Of a stretch of 32,690 nt of DNA, positions 1 to 8,347 are shown in pieces; position 1 is the stretch's first letter; each line of letters begins with the position of its first letter. The DNA is taken from NCBI GenBank assembly GCA_937928555.1, contig CALFWR010000104.1, positions 1-32,690 of the forward strand, given 5' to 3'. The position numbers were made by a program, and so were the translations under genes. The notes under the pieces are model-generated. The model did no database searches. It was not told the DNA's origin and saw only the letters and a list, made by a program, of their open reading frames with translations. Source of the DNA: an uncultured Pirellulaceae bacterium (lineage in GTDB: Bacteria > Planctomycetota > Planctomycetia > Pirellulales > Pirellulaceae).

Positions 1-140
1 GATCTGCGACTCACATTCGATGAAACGATCGCTGTGGTTTTCATCTACCGGATGACTCAAATTTCTTGTTGAAATTCAGCTTTTCCCTTGTCCCGTTGGC
101 CAGACGTAGAATCAACGCCCGTCGTCGTGAATAATCCGGG
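1..140 (+). repeat. MITE-like element, copy 1 (left end cut by window)
   Basis: This is the right-hand three quarters of a ~188-bp element found again at 28852, 29477 and 32550. It contains the shared internal segment GATGAAACGATCGCTGTGG, and it ends in the same terminal inverted repeat (reading ...GTCGTGAATAATCCGGG). The left terminus lies outside the window. The right flank is CTCAA. The copy sits about 100 bp past the 3' end of the TPR gene and carries no credible coding sequence. Confidence 0.85.
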
Positions 141-238
141 CTCAAGGGGCCAAAGTGAGAGGATTGGCATTGCGGTGAATAAATTTACTGCTTCTTCGGG
201 TCGACTTTTACCCGGATCGACTTTTACGCCTCGGCGAG

Positions 239-1189
239 CTACTTTGGCGTCGTGCCGTCGGCAAACGCAACACGGGGCGTCTGCGAACCAAGCTCCGAAA
301 CGAAGTTGGTGATTGTCGCATCGCCCGGGTACTTTTCCTGAGCCTTCGCCAGGGTAGTTCGCGCTTGATCCAGTCGCCCGGCGCGAACCTGAGCGTCAGC
401 GAGCTTTGTCCACAAAGTGCCGGAGACGTCTTTTCTCCGCGATGCGATTTCAAGGATCTCGATCGCCGGATCGAGTTGCTTCAATTCGACAAGGGCATCG
501 CTTTTGGCGAGGATCGCGACTTCCGGTTGCCGGTCCACAGGATGACGCTGAAGAATCTGCTCGACCGCAGAAAGGGCTCGTAATGGTTGATTGAGCTGAC
601 GGTAGGCTTCGACAACTTCCATCTGGATGTCTTCACGTTCGTGTTCAATTCCCAGTGCTCGCTGGTAGTCACTTAAAGCACCCGACCAGTCTCGCGATGC
701 ACTACGGGACCGACCGCTCAGCAGCCATGCAGACGCCGAACGATGGTTGGATTTTATAGCCGAAGCTGCCAACTGACGGGCTTTTTCAGGCTGCCCAGTG
801 GCCAACAGATAATTGCCCAACTCAACTTGCAGATCCGCCGCCCCGCCGGCAAGCTCAACCGCCTGGCTCATCACCGAGACGGCTTGTGGGTACTCGCCCT
901 GCTGGTAGTGGGCTCTGGCGAGGTTGGCAAGAATTCTTGGGTCGTTTGGCAGTTCATCGGATGCACGAGCGAAGCACGATTTTGCTTCCCGGGCAGCACC
1001 ACGCCCCAGCGCCGACAGCCCGTTGCCGGTCCATTGCCTGGCCGAAGATATTTTGTCCCGCATCGAAGTACTGAACGGTTGCAACGCCTGGCATCCGCAA
1101 AAGCCGCAGACAAACATCAGCACCAATACGCCGGAAAACGCGCAAGAAGACTTGGGTCGCTGATCTTGATGGGTCGGCGAAATGTGCAA
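239..1189 (-). CDS. TPR-repeat protein, probable lipoprotein
   Basis: A 316-residue protein with a hydrophobic N-terminal segment at about residues 20-33, ending in a Cys (FCGC then QALQ) that could be a lipidation site, although the lipobox is not canonical. The rest is helical and reads as successive tetratricopeptide repeats (for example LANLARAHYQQGEYPQAVSV, then units with A-x-x-L-x-x-G patterns through residue ~290). TPRs are protein-binding scaffolds, so the likely role is assembly of an envelope complex; the partner is unknown. The first codon is TTG and I see no strong ribosome binding site, so a start a few codons downstream (TTG before VLMF) is possible. It stands alone, with 195 bp to the next gene upstream on the same strand. 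Confidence 0.8.
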   Translation of the reverse strand: MHISPTHQDQRPKSSCAFSGVLVLMFVCGFCGCQALQPFSTSMRDKISSARQWTGNGLSALGRGAAREAKSCFARASDELPNDPRILANLARAHYQQGEYPQAVSVMSQAVELAGGAADLQVELGNYLLATGQPEKARQLAASAIKSNHRSASAWLLSGRSRSASRDWSGALSDYQRALGIEHEREDIQMEVVEAYRQLNQPLRALSAVEQILQRHPVDRQPEVAILAKSDALVELKQLDPAIEILEIASRRKDVSGTLWTKLADAQVRAGRLDQARTTLAKAQEKYPGDATITNFVSELGSQTPRVAFADGTTPK

Positions 1190-1384
1190 GGAAATTACTC
1201 GAGACGCGATAACAGAAACTCAATGACGGACAGTATCAACTGCCCGCTATGTTTGCCATATCGGAAAATACCCGATCACAGCATCATCCGATTCAAGCGC
1301 CCAACTGAAATAATTTTGCTAGCGGAGCGGAGGCAAAAGCCAGGCGAGGGGGAACTTACGCCGCGACCACCGCACGGGGCAGCC

Positions 1385-1819
1385 TTAGTTCAGGGACTGC
1401 ATCAGGCTGGTTGAAATCGCGTTAAGGACAAGCTTCTGTTGGTCGTAATCCCGGTCTTCGCACTGGTACCAGAGCATCAGCGTGTATTCAGGGGTTTGAA
1501 ATACCTGCAAGCGGATTCGGACTAGGAAGTCCAGGCAAAAGAACAACGCCTGGCACGCAGTACCAGGCCACTGGTCGAAATCCAGCGTATCGGTCGACAG
1601 CTCCAGATCCTCGTAGGTCTCACGCAGGGTTTCGACCGTTTCATCGATCAATTGGTCCGCATTGGCACCGGGGGGATGAAGATGCACAGCCCACAGGATA
1701 TAGCCCCCTGGCGATTCAAGCGTAATGGCCCTGGGGAGTTCTTCTTCGGGATTGTCGGAAAGAGTCCAGTTTTCTGGATAAAGGAACTGCAAGCCGGATT
1801 TTTGGTACGTCGCTGTCAT
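1385..1819 (-). CDS. small protein of unknown function, possible DcrB/PsbP-like fold
   Basis: A 144-residue soluble protein with no signal peptide. The opening (YQKSGLQFLYPENWTLSDN, residues 5-23) resembles the N-terminal strand pattern of the Mog1/PsbP/DcrB-like fold, in which a hydrophobic strand is followed by a P-x-x-W turn. The remainder alternates strand and helix, with a long helix near residues 55-72, as in that fold. I do not recognise a named family and assign no function. The ATG at 1819 is the only good start. Neighbours give no hint: the TPR gene lies downstream with a 195-bp gap, and the upstream region is a repeat-rich intergenic stretch. Confidence 0.7.
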   Translation of the reverse strand: MTATYQKSGLQFLYPENWTLSDNPEEELPRAITLESPGGYILWAVHLHPPGANADQLIDETVETLRETYEDLELSTDTLDFDQWPGTACQALFFCLDFLVRIRLQVFQTPEYTLMLWYQCEDRDYDQQKLVLNAISTSLMQSLN

Positions 1820-2118
1820 GGATTCATCAGATCACAAGTTTGTATTTCATACATGGTAAAAAATACAAAATCCGCCAGCGTTGGGTAAGCTTCGCGAGAA
1901 AAACCCGGTAAAAAAGCAGGTCCAGGGAATTGGCACGGTATCTGCTTTGCCTGTACACCAACCAGTTTCATCGAAGTTCTCCGTGAACAACGAGCGATCC
2001 ATCAGACAATGGACCGAAGCCAATTCAAGACTTGGCTGCAGCTTACCACGGGACTCTTTGGGAACTCCGCAGGGAAGCGGTTTTCATTCATCTGAAGCAC
2101 CGTTTTGAGTACCGTTTT
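1820..2118. other. intergenic stretch, no gene seen
   Basis: About 300 bp between the small unknown protein and the heptamer array. Short open frames exist on both strands, but none has a plausible ribosome binding site or recognisable protein pattern. The part next to 1819 is A/T-rich (TACATGGTAAAAAATACAAAAT) and may hold the promoter of the gene at 1819. I cannot place -35/-10 boxes with confidence. Confidence 0.5.
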
Positions 2119-2279
2119 GAGTACCGAGTACCGAGTACCGAGTACTGAGTACTGAATTCCACATTCCAAATTCCAAATTCCAAATTCCAAATTCCAAATT
2201 CCAAATTCCAAATTCCAAATTCCAAATTCCAAATTCCAAATTCCAAATTCAAAATTCCAAATTCAAAATTCAAAAATTA
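2119..2279. repeat. 7-bp tandem repeat array with drifting unit
   Basis: About 23 consecutive 7-bp units kept in one unbroken register. It starts with GAGTACC x3 and GAGTACT x2, passes through GAATTCC and ACATTCC, continues as AAATTCC x11, and ends with variants AAATTCA/AAATTCC up to about 2279. Just upstream there are two 12-bp units TTTTGAGTACCG. The array overlaps the last two codons and the stop codon (2270-2272) of the ABC ATPase on the minus strand. Seven-base units have no stop codon in several frames, which explains long pseudo-open frames here. Heptamer arrays of this general kind are known from cyanobacteria (STRR sequences); any relation is only by analogy. Confidence 0.95.
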
Positions 2280-3199
2280 ACCCCCGTTCCCTTGGTCAAC
2301 GTCATGAACGCCGACTCAAGGTCAATTTCTTCTTCGCGGAACAGCGTTAACTTCAACCCCTCGCCGATCAACATCGTGGGAATTTCCGAATAGTCTTTGA
2401 CATCCGCTCCCAGCATCACCACCAAGCAACCATCGCCGTCGCTAACTTCCTGAACCAGTTCGCTGCTTTCAAGCAGTTTTCTCGCCCGATCGGGCTCATC
2501 GACGCCAACATGCAGGACAATTTGCTCTCGAACACGGTCCATCAGTTCTTCAACTTCGGCCGACACCTTCATCTTGCCGCGATCAATGATGCCGACCTTG
2601 TTACAGATATCGTACAGCTCTGGCAAAATGTGGCTGGAAACAATAATCGTCTTTCCGGTCTGTCCCAGACGCCTGAGCAGGTTTCGCATCTCGATCCGGG
2701 CACGCGGATCAAGCCCGCTTAGCGGTTCGTCCAGCAGCAACACCTGAGGATCATGAAGCAGAACGCGAGCCAACCCCAGGCGCTGCGTCTGGCCCCTGGA
2801 CAGCGTATTGGCAAAAGCCTCCCGCTTGAAATCAAGGTCCACGATCTCGAGCATCTCGTCGCACTTCTTCCGCCGGGCCGGGCCCTTAATCCGATACGCC
2901 GCCGCGAAAAACTCAAGGTATTCAATGACTTTCATATCGTCGTAGACACCGAAAAAGTCCGGCATGTACCCAACGAGGCGGCGAATCTCCCGGGGCTCGT
3001 TATAGATCGAATGGTTGCAAACGTAGGCCTCTCCCCAGGATGGTTCCAGCAGCGTCGCGATGATCCGCATGGTGGTCGTTTTACCGGCACCGTTGGGGCC
3101 GATGAAGCCAAACAAATCCCCCTGGCCCAAATCAAGATCGATTCCGTCGATCGCTTTCAGGTCACCGTATTTCTTGGTCAGATTTTCGGTCTTGATCAC
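2270..3199 (-). CDS. ABC transporter ATP-binding protein
   Basis: A 309-residue ATPase of the ABC-2 (export/drug) type. Walker A is GPNGAGKT at residues 34-41, the signature LSRGQ at 133-137, Walker B VLLLDEP at 153-159 followed by the D-loop SGLDP, and the switch His in VSSH near 195. A ~90-residue C-terminal domain follows, as usual in this subfamily. The start is GTG at 3199, 6 bp after the stop of the large membrane protein, so the two are co-transcribed and probably form one complex. No ABC-2 permease is visible in the window. The final Asn-Phe codons and the TGA stop lie within the 7-bp repeat array, so the natural C-terminus may have been altered by array growth. Confidence 0.95.
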   Translation of the reverse strand: MIKTENLTKKYGDLKAIDGIDLDLGQGDLFGFIGPNGAGKTTTMRIIATLLEPSWGEAYVCNHSIYNEPREIRRLVGYMPDFFGVYDDMKVIEYLEFFAAAYRIKGPARRKKCDEMLEIVDLDFKREAFANTLSRGQTQRLGLARVLLHDPQVLLLDEPLSGLDPRARIEMRNLLRRLGQTGKTIIVSSHILPELYDICNKVGIIDRGKMKVSAEVEELMDRVREQIVLHVGVDEPDRARKLLESSELVQEVSDGDGCLVVMLGADVKDYSEIPTMLIGEGLKLTLFREEEIDLESAFMTLTKGTGVNF

Positions 3200-3205
3200 G
3201 TGCAG

Positions 3206-5413
3206 TTACCTTTTTCTGTTTTCTCTTTCGACCGGCAGCACCACGCGCACCATCGTCAGCGACTGATCGTACAGGTCACTTACAGGCTGCGAGTCGATTT
3301 CGAATTCCGTGACACGCTCCAAAAGCGTCCCCACGAGAACCGCCCGATCAAGCTGCGCCGTGGGCGTCATGTCGATGAATTCATGAAACTGGTTTGACAT
3401 GTTGGTGTACGATTTGCCCCCAGCGGAGCGATGAAACATCATCATCAAGGCAATCCTGTCAATCCGATCACTGGTCGGATCCCAGGGAACACTCTGGCTT
3501 TTGATGCCCGAATCGGAATCGGAAATCCGCTGCCGTGTCAGGTAACTGCGGGCATCTTTTTCAGTCATCTCGGAAAAAATATCGACCGTCTCTTCGGCCC
3601 CCAGCGTTCCGCGGACGAGATAAACGTAGCCGTCAAAAAACAACATGCAGTTCTTCAGTGGCTGGTCGAATGGATTTGTGAAAGTTCCCTGCAACCGGTC
3701 GTCAACCGTCAACCTGCTGTTGGCTTTGCCGGTATAGCGGCCGTCAAATTCCATCAGCACCGGTCGCGTCGAAGACACCTGCAACTCAAGGCCACCGGTT
3801 GATAGTTCCACCGCGTCCCGGGACCATGTCTGTTGGTAACCGTTACGAAACAGGCCAGGGTTGGCGCGGTTCCGCATCCCGCCAAGTCCCGTTCCGGGCA
3901 AACCCAACCATGACACGCGACTGCGAACCGCTCCGATGTCCTCACCCATGCCGACCTGACGCAAGCCAGGATTCACCGTGCGGGTGTCGGGATTGAAAAG
4001 ATTCGCCCATACCGTCCCACGGACTTCTCCGGAAACCGAATCGATGTCGATGACTTCGAGCTGATTGATTTGAATGTCGGTCGGGCGATTAAGCGATGCG
4101 ATGTACCAGGCCAGTCCGCAAAACAGCAGCGTGATCAGGGGAAAAGTAATCCAGGTCAGCTCATGCTTTTTCAACACCTTGCCGACCAGAAACCAGTCTC
4201 CCGGTCCGATGCAGATCACGTACAGCGCGACCAAGGTCGCAATCACGGCAAACGGGATGAATCCAAGCTTCGAAAATGAATCCAGGGGAACTTTCAGTTG
4301 CCCCAAAAGGTCCTTGTATCCCGAATGCCGCACCGATGTCCCGGCTCGAACTTCGCTCTGCTTTCGCTCCCGCGTTCCGCTGCGAAGCGAAAATGCATTC
4401 TGCAAAAACTGGGCACTGCCGTCCCACGAAAGGAACTTTTCACCCTTGGTGTTGATTGTCACGAACGTCAATTCTCCCAATCCCAGGGGCGAGCGAATGA
4501 TCAGCGGCACGTCGTCCTGCTCAAGGACAACACGGCCGGTGGGTTCTTCGATTCCAACAACGGTTAGTTTTTCGCCGCGTTTGATCAGAGGATTGTTGCT
4601 GCCCGAAAAATCCTCAATTCGTCGCCGCGTCGATTCAATGTCCACCCCGCCGGTGACCTTGCCGGGAAACAGGGCTTTCCAGTGATCCGCGTTGGCCGCT
4701 TTCAGGGCCACCGAGGGGCTGGAAACCACAAACACGTGACCGCCATGTCGAACCCAATCACATAGCGACTGTGCGACTTTTGCGGGAAAGCTTTCTACAA
4801 ACGACTCGTCATCCACCACCAACACCACCGACTCGCAGGAAGACCAACCTTCTCGCACGACTGGCAGATTGCCGGTTTCATTCAACACCACGACGCGAGT
4901 GCGTTCATCGGATCCGGTTTTGGGATAAAGGGCCGCGATCGAAGCACCCGGTGACCTGTTGCGTTTGGGTTCGATACAAACGACCAACGGTGTCGTCGAT
5001 GGCAGTAGCTGAAGTCGTCCGGTGGCTTTCTTTTGAAGTACGACGGTATCAACAAAACAAACTTCGCCCGCGCCGTCCAACAGCTCGATCTTCAGATCGC
5101 CGTAGGTCCGACCAAACTGCACCAGAGCCTGAAACGTGTTGGCGTCCGGGGAAACCTGCCAAAGCGGTCCGCTGGTGGTGACCGGCGTGTCCTCGCCATC
5201 AAGGGTCGTGATCTGAAATGTCTTTGCCGGGGTCGGTTCGGCAAACTCAAACGTCACCGGCAACCAGTGGCCGAGCTTGGCATGCGACTGAAACCCAATC
5301 GCGACTTGCGGCGATTGCGGAGAAGGCTCTTGTGCGGCACCCCAAGCCACTTGCGCCACCACGACCACCCACAAACACAGAATCGCTTTCGAAATATTGG
5401 CGACGGGATACAT
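3206..5413 (-). CDS. large membrane-anchored protein next to ABC ATPase
   Basis: A 735-residue protein when started at the ATG at 5413, which gives a clean signal peptide (MYPVANISKAILCLWVVVVAQVAWGAA); a start 24 codons further up would bury this signal. Residues ~30-375 are extracytoplasmic and include a segment like a glutamine-amidotransferase fold (CDWVRHGGHVFVVSSPS, around residue 220). Two membrane helices follow at about 385-405 and 420-445, then a ~290-residue β-rich C-terminal part. It lies 6 bp upstream of the ABC ATPase. The arrangement recalls proteins that accompany ABC exporters in gliding (GldG-like) and related systems, but I see no specific match and assign no substrate. Confidence 0.8.
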   Translation of the reverse strand: MYPVANISKAILCLWVVVVAQVAWGAAQEPSPQSPQVAIGFQSHAKLGHWLPVTFEFAEPTPAKTFQITTLDGEDTPVTTSGPLWQVSPDANTFQALVQFGRTYGDLKIELLDGAGEVCFVDTVVLQKKATGRLQLLPSTTPLVVCIEPKRNRSPGASIAALYPKTGSDERTRVVVLNETGNLPVVREGWSSCESVVLVVDDESFVESFPAKVAQSLCDWVRHGGHVFVVSSPSVALKAANADHWKALFPGKVTGGVDIESTRRRIEDFSGSNNPLIKRGEKLTVVGIEEPTGRVVLEQDDVPLIIRSPLGLGELTFVTINTKGEKFLSWDGSAQFLQNAFSLRSGTRERKQSEVRAGTSVRHSGYKDLLGQLKVPLDSFSKLGFIPFAVIATLVALYVICIGPGDWFLVGKVLKKHELTWITFPLITLLFCGLAWYIASLNRPTDIQINQLEVIDIDSVSGEVRGTVWANLFNPDTRTVNPGLRQVGMGEDIGAVRSRVSWLGLPGTGLGGMRNRANPGLFRNGYQQTWSRDAVELSTGGLELQVSSTRPVLMEFDGRYTGKANSRLTVDDRLQGTFTNPFDQPLKNCMLFFDGYVYLVRGTLGAEETVDIFSEMTEKDARSYLTRQRISDSDSGIKSQSVPWDPTSDRIDRIALMMMFHRSAGGKSYTNMSNQFHEFIDMTPTAQLDRAVLVGTLLERVTEFEIDSQPVSDLYDQSLTMVRVVLPVERENRKR

Positions 5414-5607
5414 GAAAAGCGGAGATGGCCGATTAAAGGAAGCAGGCACGCGTGGCATTTCTGCACTACGCAGAGCTGACATCATAGTTCAGCGATTCGG
5501 TTTCCACCATGATGCCCTGCTGCAACTGCGGCCAATCGCACGCCAGATGCGCGGGCTTGCCGGGCACAGATTTTCCCGAAAAGGCTGTCGATATCGACTA
5601 TGGCCAA

Positions 5608-5976
5608 CTATGGCTTTTGGGCATCCGGGCAAACGCAAGCCAACTGCCGACAACCGGGGCAGCCCTGGCCGTACTTCTTCGCCAGTTCTGCAGCCAAATC
5701 GATATCGACCACGTTGGCAATCGTTGCCAGCCACGCCAACACGTCCGCGAACTCGGCACCGAGATTCTCCCGCAGCGCCACAATCTGAGCCGCATCGACG
5801 GATTCGCCTTTCTCCTCTGCGGCTTGAAACTGCTCGACCTTCCGCAAGTCGGCCGCCAGTTCACCCATCTCTTCGGCCAACCACATGTACGTTCCCGAAA
5901 CCCCGCGAGCGACGTCCTTTTCGAAGTACATCCTGCGAATCAGATTTTGAAAGTCTCGAATGTCAAGCTTGCTCAT
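5608..5976 (-). CDS. MazG-type nucleotide pyrophosphohydrolase with C-terminal Cys cluster
   Basis: A 122-residue all-helical protein of the MazG/all-α NTP pyrophosphatase superfamily, which hydrolyses (d)NTPs to monophosphates and pyrophosphate. The metal-binding pattern is visible: E35-E36-x-x-E39 (EEMGE) and E75-x-x-D78 (EFAD). The start at 5976 (MSKLDIRD) is supported by AGGAGG five bases upstream; an ATG five codons earlier has no such site. The last 20 residues hold four cysteines as C106-P-G-C109 and C114-V-C116, which could bind a metal ion. This is unusual for a short MazG domain. It is a single-gene unit with ~175-190 bp gaps on each side. Confidence 0.85.
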   Translation of the reverse strand: MSKLDIRDFQNLIRRMYFEKDVARGVSGTYMWLAEEMGELAADLRKVEQFQAAEEKGESVDAAQIVALRENLGAEFADVLAWLATIANVVDIDLAAELAKKYGQGCPGCRQLACVCPDAQKP

Positions 5977-6152
5977 CGTTTCCTCCTGCAACGACCAAGG
6001 TAGCCCGACTGGCCCAAATTCGGAAGCACAGCGAACCGATCAGTGCCCACAAAAGAAACTTGCGTTTTCCAACAACGCAACAACGCAACAGGCCAGCAGA
6101 GAAGCCAACCTCTCTGTCTGACAACTTCAACGACGCACCGGCACCACAGCAT

Positions 6153-6506
6153 TCAATGCGTCAGATCGCCTTCGGCTTTTGGATTCGGTTCGGCCGAAAC
6201 CTCAATCCGATCGCCCACAACGCGAACAGGAAAAGTATCAATCTTCAGCGCCCGGTTATCGCACCACGACCCGTCGCAAATGTCAAAGCTCCACGCGTGC
6301 CACGGGCAGGTGACTTCCCTGCCGTCGAGATGACCGTCAGCAAGCGAAGCACCCATGTGCGGACACATGTCATCGATTGCAAACCATTTGCCGTCGCGAT
6401 TGAAAACGGCAACCATCCGCTCGCCGACCTTGAAGGCTTTACTGCTGCCGGGTGGAATGTCATCGACGCCAGCGACGTCATGATACTGAGTGTTACTTGC
6501 AGACAT
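6153..6506 (-). CDS. Rieske [2Fe-2S] ferredoxin
   Basis: A 117-residue Rieske-type ferredoxin like the small electron-transfer components of ring-hydroxylating dioxygenases and the NirD-like family. The cluster ligands are C48-x-H50 and C67-x-x-H70 (CPHMG and CPWHAW), with the expected spacing. There is no transmembrane helix, so it is a soluble cytoplasmic protein. It is the last gene of a three-gene operon, starting 3 bp after the DUF6263-like gene. No oxygenase or reductase partner is nearby, so its electron donor and acceptor are unknown. Confidence 0.93.
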   Translation of the reverse strand: MSASNTQYHDVAGVDDIPPGSSKAFKVGERMVAVFNRDGKWFAIDDMCPHMGASLADGHLDGREVTCPWHAWSFDICDGSWCDNRALKIDTFPVRVVGDRIEVSAEPNPKAEGDLTH

Positions 6507-6508
6507 CG

Positions 6509-7414
6509 CTACTCTTTTTTCGTAACCGTTGCCCGGGAAATCGACTTGAGTGTCGTGTCGACCCGGTCGGTGCGGTATAGGGTTCGGACCCGAATTTCGG
6601 ACTCCATCCGATAGCTTTGCAGATGACCGGCCTTGCGATCAAACACCATTTTTCCGCCGCCGGTGTAACCTCGCAGCGTCATCGGGCCGGTGAATGAACC
6701 CGGAGCCGCGGTCGCGGTGCCCTGATTCAGCTCAAGGCTGACACCAAGGCTCGCGACATCGTCATCCAGCGATTCGACCTTCCACTTTGTTTTTCGATCA
6801 AGCGTACCGCCGGAGAATGCAAGCTGGTCGGTGTCTTCCCAAGCAAGGTCCGCCTTGAGCGATTTCGCGGGCAGGGCAAGGCTTTTTGCCAGCAGCGTTT
6901 TCATGACCTCTGGCTGGACGATTTTGGACAACTGATGATCGGCCGGAAGAGCATTGATGGTCGCCATGACTGCCGGATCCACCGCCACCGCGAGCACCGC
7001 GCCGCGATTGTCGACTTGCAGCGAATACTTCAGCCCCACCAGCGGCATCACCAGTTTTGCAAAATCACGCGAAACGCCACGCGTGGCCTTCCCGGCCGCA
7101 GTATCGATCTCGATGGCCAGCTTTTCCTCTTCGCCCGGCGCACCCGACTTGAGCCGAATTCGGGTCAGCGTCTGATCGACCGTCGCGGTGCCTTGCGGGT
7201 CCACCGCAGTGACGCTCCAGTCCACGTCAAGAATCACTTCGCTTTCGACGCTCCGGTCGCGGGTATCGATCAGGCTTCGAAAAGTATCCGACTGCGTGAA
7301 CTGAATCGCCAGTTCATCGCCAGATTTGAACTGCCATGCGAGTTCGGCTTGCTGGGCATGAACCGCAGAAAGAGAAACCGCGAACAACAGAAAGAACAAT
7401 CCTCGCATCATCAT
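6509..7414 (-). CDS. secreted DUF6263-like protein
   Basis: A 301-residue protein with a signal peptide (MMMRGLFFLLFAVSLSAVHAQ, cut after AHA-like site near residue 20). The mature part starts with a W-x-F-x-x-G-D-E-L pattern and contains β-strand-rich segments with a central VDWSVTAVDPQGTATVDQTL block. This pattern suits the DUF6263 family, whose function is unknown. The ATG overlaps the stop of the UPF0173 gene (ATGA at 7411-7414), and the Rieske gene follows 3 bp later, so translation of all three is coupled. Three consecutive ATG codons make the exact start uncertain by two residues. Confidence 0.7.
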   Translation of the reverse strand: MMMRGLFFLLFAVSLSAVHAQQAELAWQFKSGDELAIQFTQSDTFRSLIDTRDRSVESEVILDVDWSVTAVDPQGTATVDQTLTRIRLKSGAPGEEEKLAIEIDTAAGKATRGVSRDFAKLVMPLVGLKYSLQVDNRGAVLAVAVDPAVMATINALPADHQLSKIVQPEVMKTLLAKSLALPAKSLKADLAWEDTDQLAFSGGTLDRKTKWKVESLDDDVASLGVSLELNQGTATAAPGSFTGPMTLRGYTGGGKMVFDRKAGHLQSYRMESEIRVRTLYRTDRVDTTLKSISRATVTKKE

Positions 7415-8097
7415 AATGTCACCGTTTCGCCAGGTTGCAGAACAACAGGTTCGGCAGAAGTTTTTGTCCTGACCAGCTCCGCCCAGGCACCCGCGTCCTG
7501 CTCGATCGGCGGCCAGGTGTTGTAGTGAGTTGGCAGAACTTTTGTGGGCTTGAGCAATTCGGTTGCGGTGACGCTGTCTTCAGGGCCCATTGTGAACAGA
7601 TCGCCGATGGGAAGCACCGCCGCGTCCAGGCCCACCGCTCCGATCATCTGCATATCAGAGAACAGCGCCGTGTCGCAGGCAAAGTAAATCTTTGTATCGC
7701 CGACTTTCACCAGAAACCCCGCCGCCACTCCGCCGTAGCTGCCATCAGGCAAACCAGAACTATGCAGTGCCGGCACCATTTTGACTTTGCCAACCGGAAG
7801 CACCGCCGCACCTCCGATGTTCATCCCGACAGTGTTTTGCACTTTGTGGTTCTCTGCCAGCCAGTTGGCGACTTCGTAGACCGCATACACCGTCGCACCG
7901 GTGCGATTGGCGATCGCAGCGGCGTCAGCGATGTGATCGGCGTGCCCGTGTGAGACAAGGATCACACTGGGATCCACATCGGCGGCTTTGATCGTTGCCG
8001 ACGGATTGTCATCCAGAAACGGGTCGACCAAAATCCGATAGTCACCGCTTGTGATCAGCCACGTCGCGTGGCCGTACCAGGTAAGTTCAACTGCCAT
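7411..8097 (-). CDS. UPF0173 metal-dependent hydrolase (metallo-β-lactamase fold)
   Basis: A 228-residue protein, typical UPF0173 length. The metal site HxHxDH is seen as SHGHADHI at about residues 49-56; further ligands lie in FACDTALF and in LPTHYNTWPPI near residue 190. The family is related to RNase Z and L-ascorbate-6-phosphate lactonase UlaG, but the physiological substrate is unknown. It is the first gene of an operon with the DUF6263-like and Rieske genes (4-bp overlap downstream). The upstream 250 bp contain the hairpin repeat described at 8196. Confidence 0.93.
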   Translation of the reverse strand: MAVELTWYGHATWLITSGDYRILVDPFLDDNPSATIKAADVDPSVILVSHGHADHIADAAAIANRTGATVYAVYEVANWLAENHKVQNTVGMNIGGAAVLPVGKVKMVPALHSSGLPDGSYGGVAAGFLVKVGDTKIYFACDTALFSDMQMIGAVGLDAAVLPIGDLFTMGPEDSVTATELLKPTKVLPTHYNTWPPIEQDAGAWAELVRTKTSAEPVVLQPGETVTL

Positions 8098-8195
8098 GGA
8101 TTCTCTTGTGAAAGTTTTTCTGGGAGTTTGGTAGGTCGTTTAATGGTGCGTTGCTGAATGGTGCGTCGCAGAAAAATCGTAGTGCCGTTGGCCGA

Positions 8196-8277
8196 AATTG
8201 GTAACCCGAAGCAATTGGTAACCCGAAGCGTTAACGAGGTCGACACCATTCTGTCCTCGCTAACGCTTCGGACTACC
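8196..8277. repeat. dispersed palindromic repeat with 17-bp duplication
   Basis: Two tandem 17-bp units AATTGGTAACCCGAAGC (8196-8212 and 8213-8229) lead into an inverted repeat. The arms are 8217-8239 and 8255-8277, matching at 20 of 23 positions, with a 15-nt loop. The core CCGAAGCGTTAGCGAGG is related to sequence at 11640-11730 and 11890-11935, so it is a dispersed family. It lies between pgi and the UPF0173 operon on the transcribed strand and could act as an mRNA end structure, but it lacks a U-tract. Confidence 0.8.
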
Positions 8278-8347
8278 GTTGCCAAGGAGACAACTGGAAG
8301 CCCTCGCCACGATCGCCCGCACCGCAACTGCGGCCAACTCCCGTCTG

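Noticed and set aside
743..1414. A 223-codon plus-strand frame opposite the TPR gene
   Set aside because: Shadow of the TPR protein; composition and lack of start signals speak against it.
2002..2273. Open frames with repeated FGIWNLE-type peptide in the heptamer array
   Set aside because: Any 7-bp repeat with no stop codon gives such frames; there is no ribosome binding site or conserved start, and the units are non-coding on other grounds.
5397..6614. A 405-codon plus-strand frame opposite MazG and Rieske genes
   Set aside because: It is antisense to well-recognised proteins on the minus strand, has arginine- and proline-rich noise composition and no family pattern.
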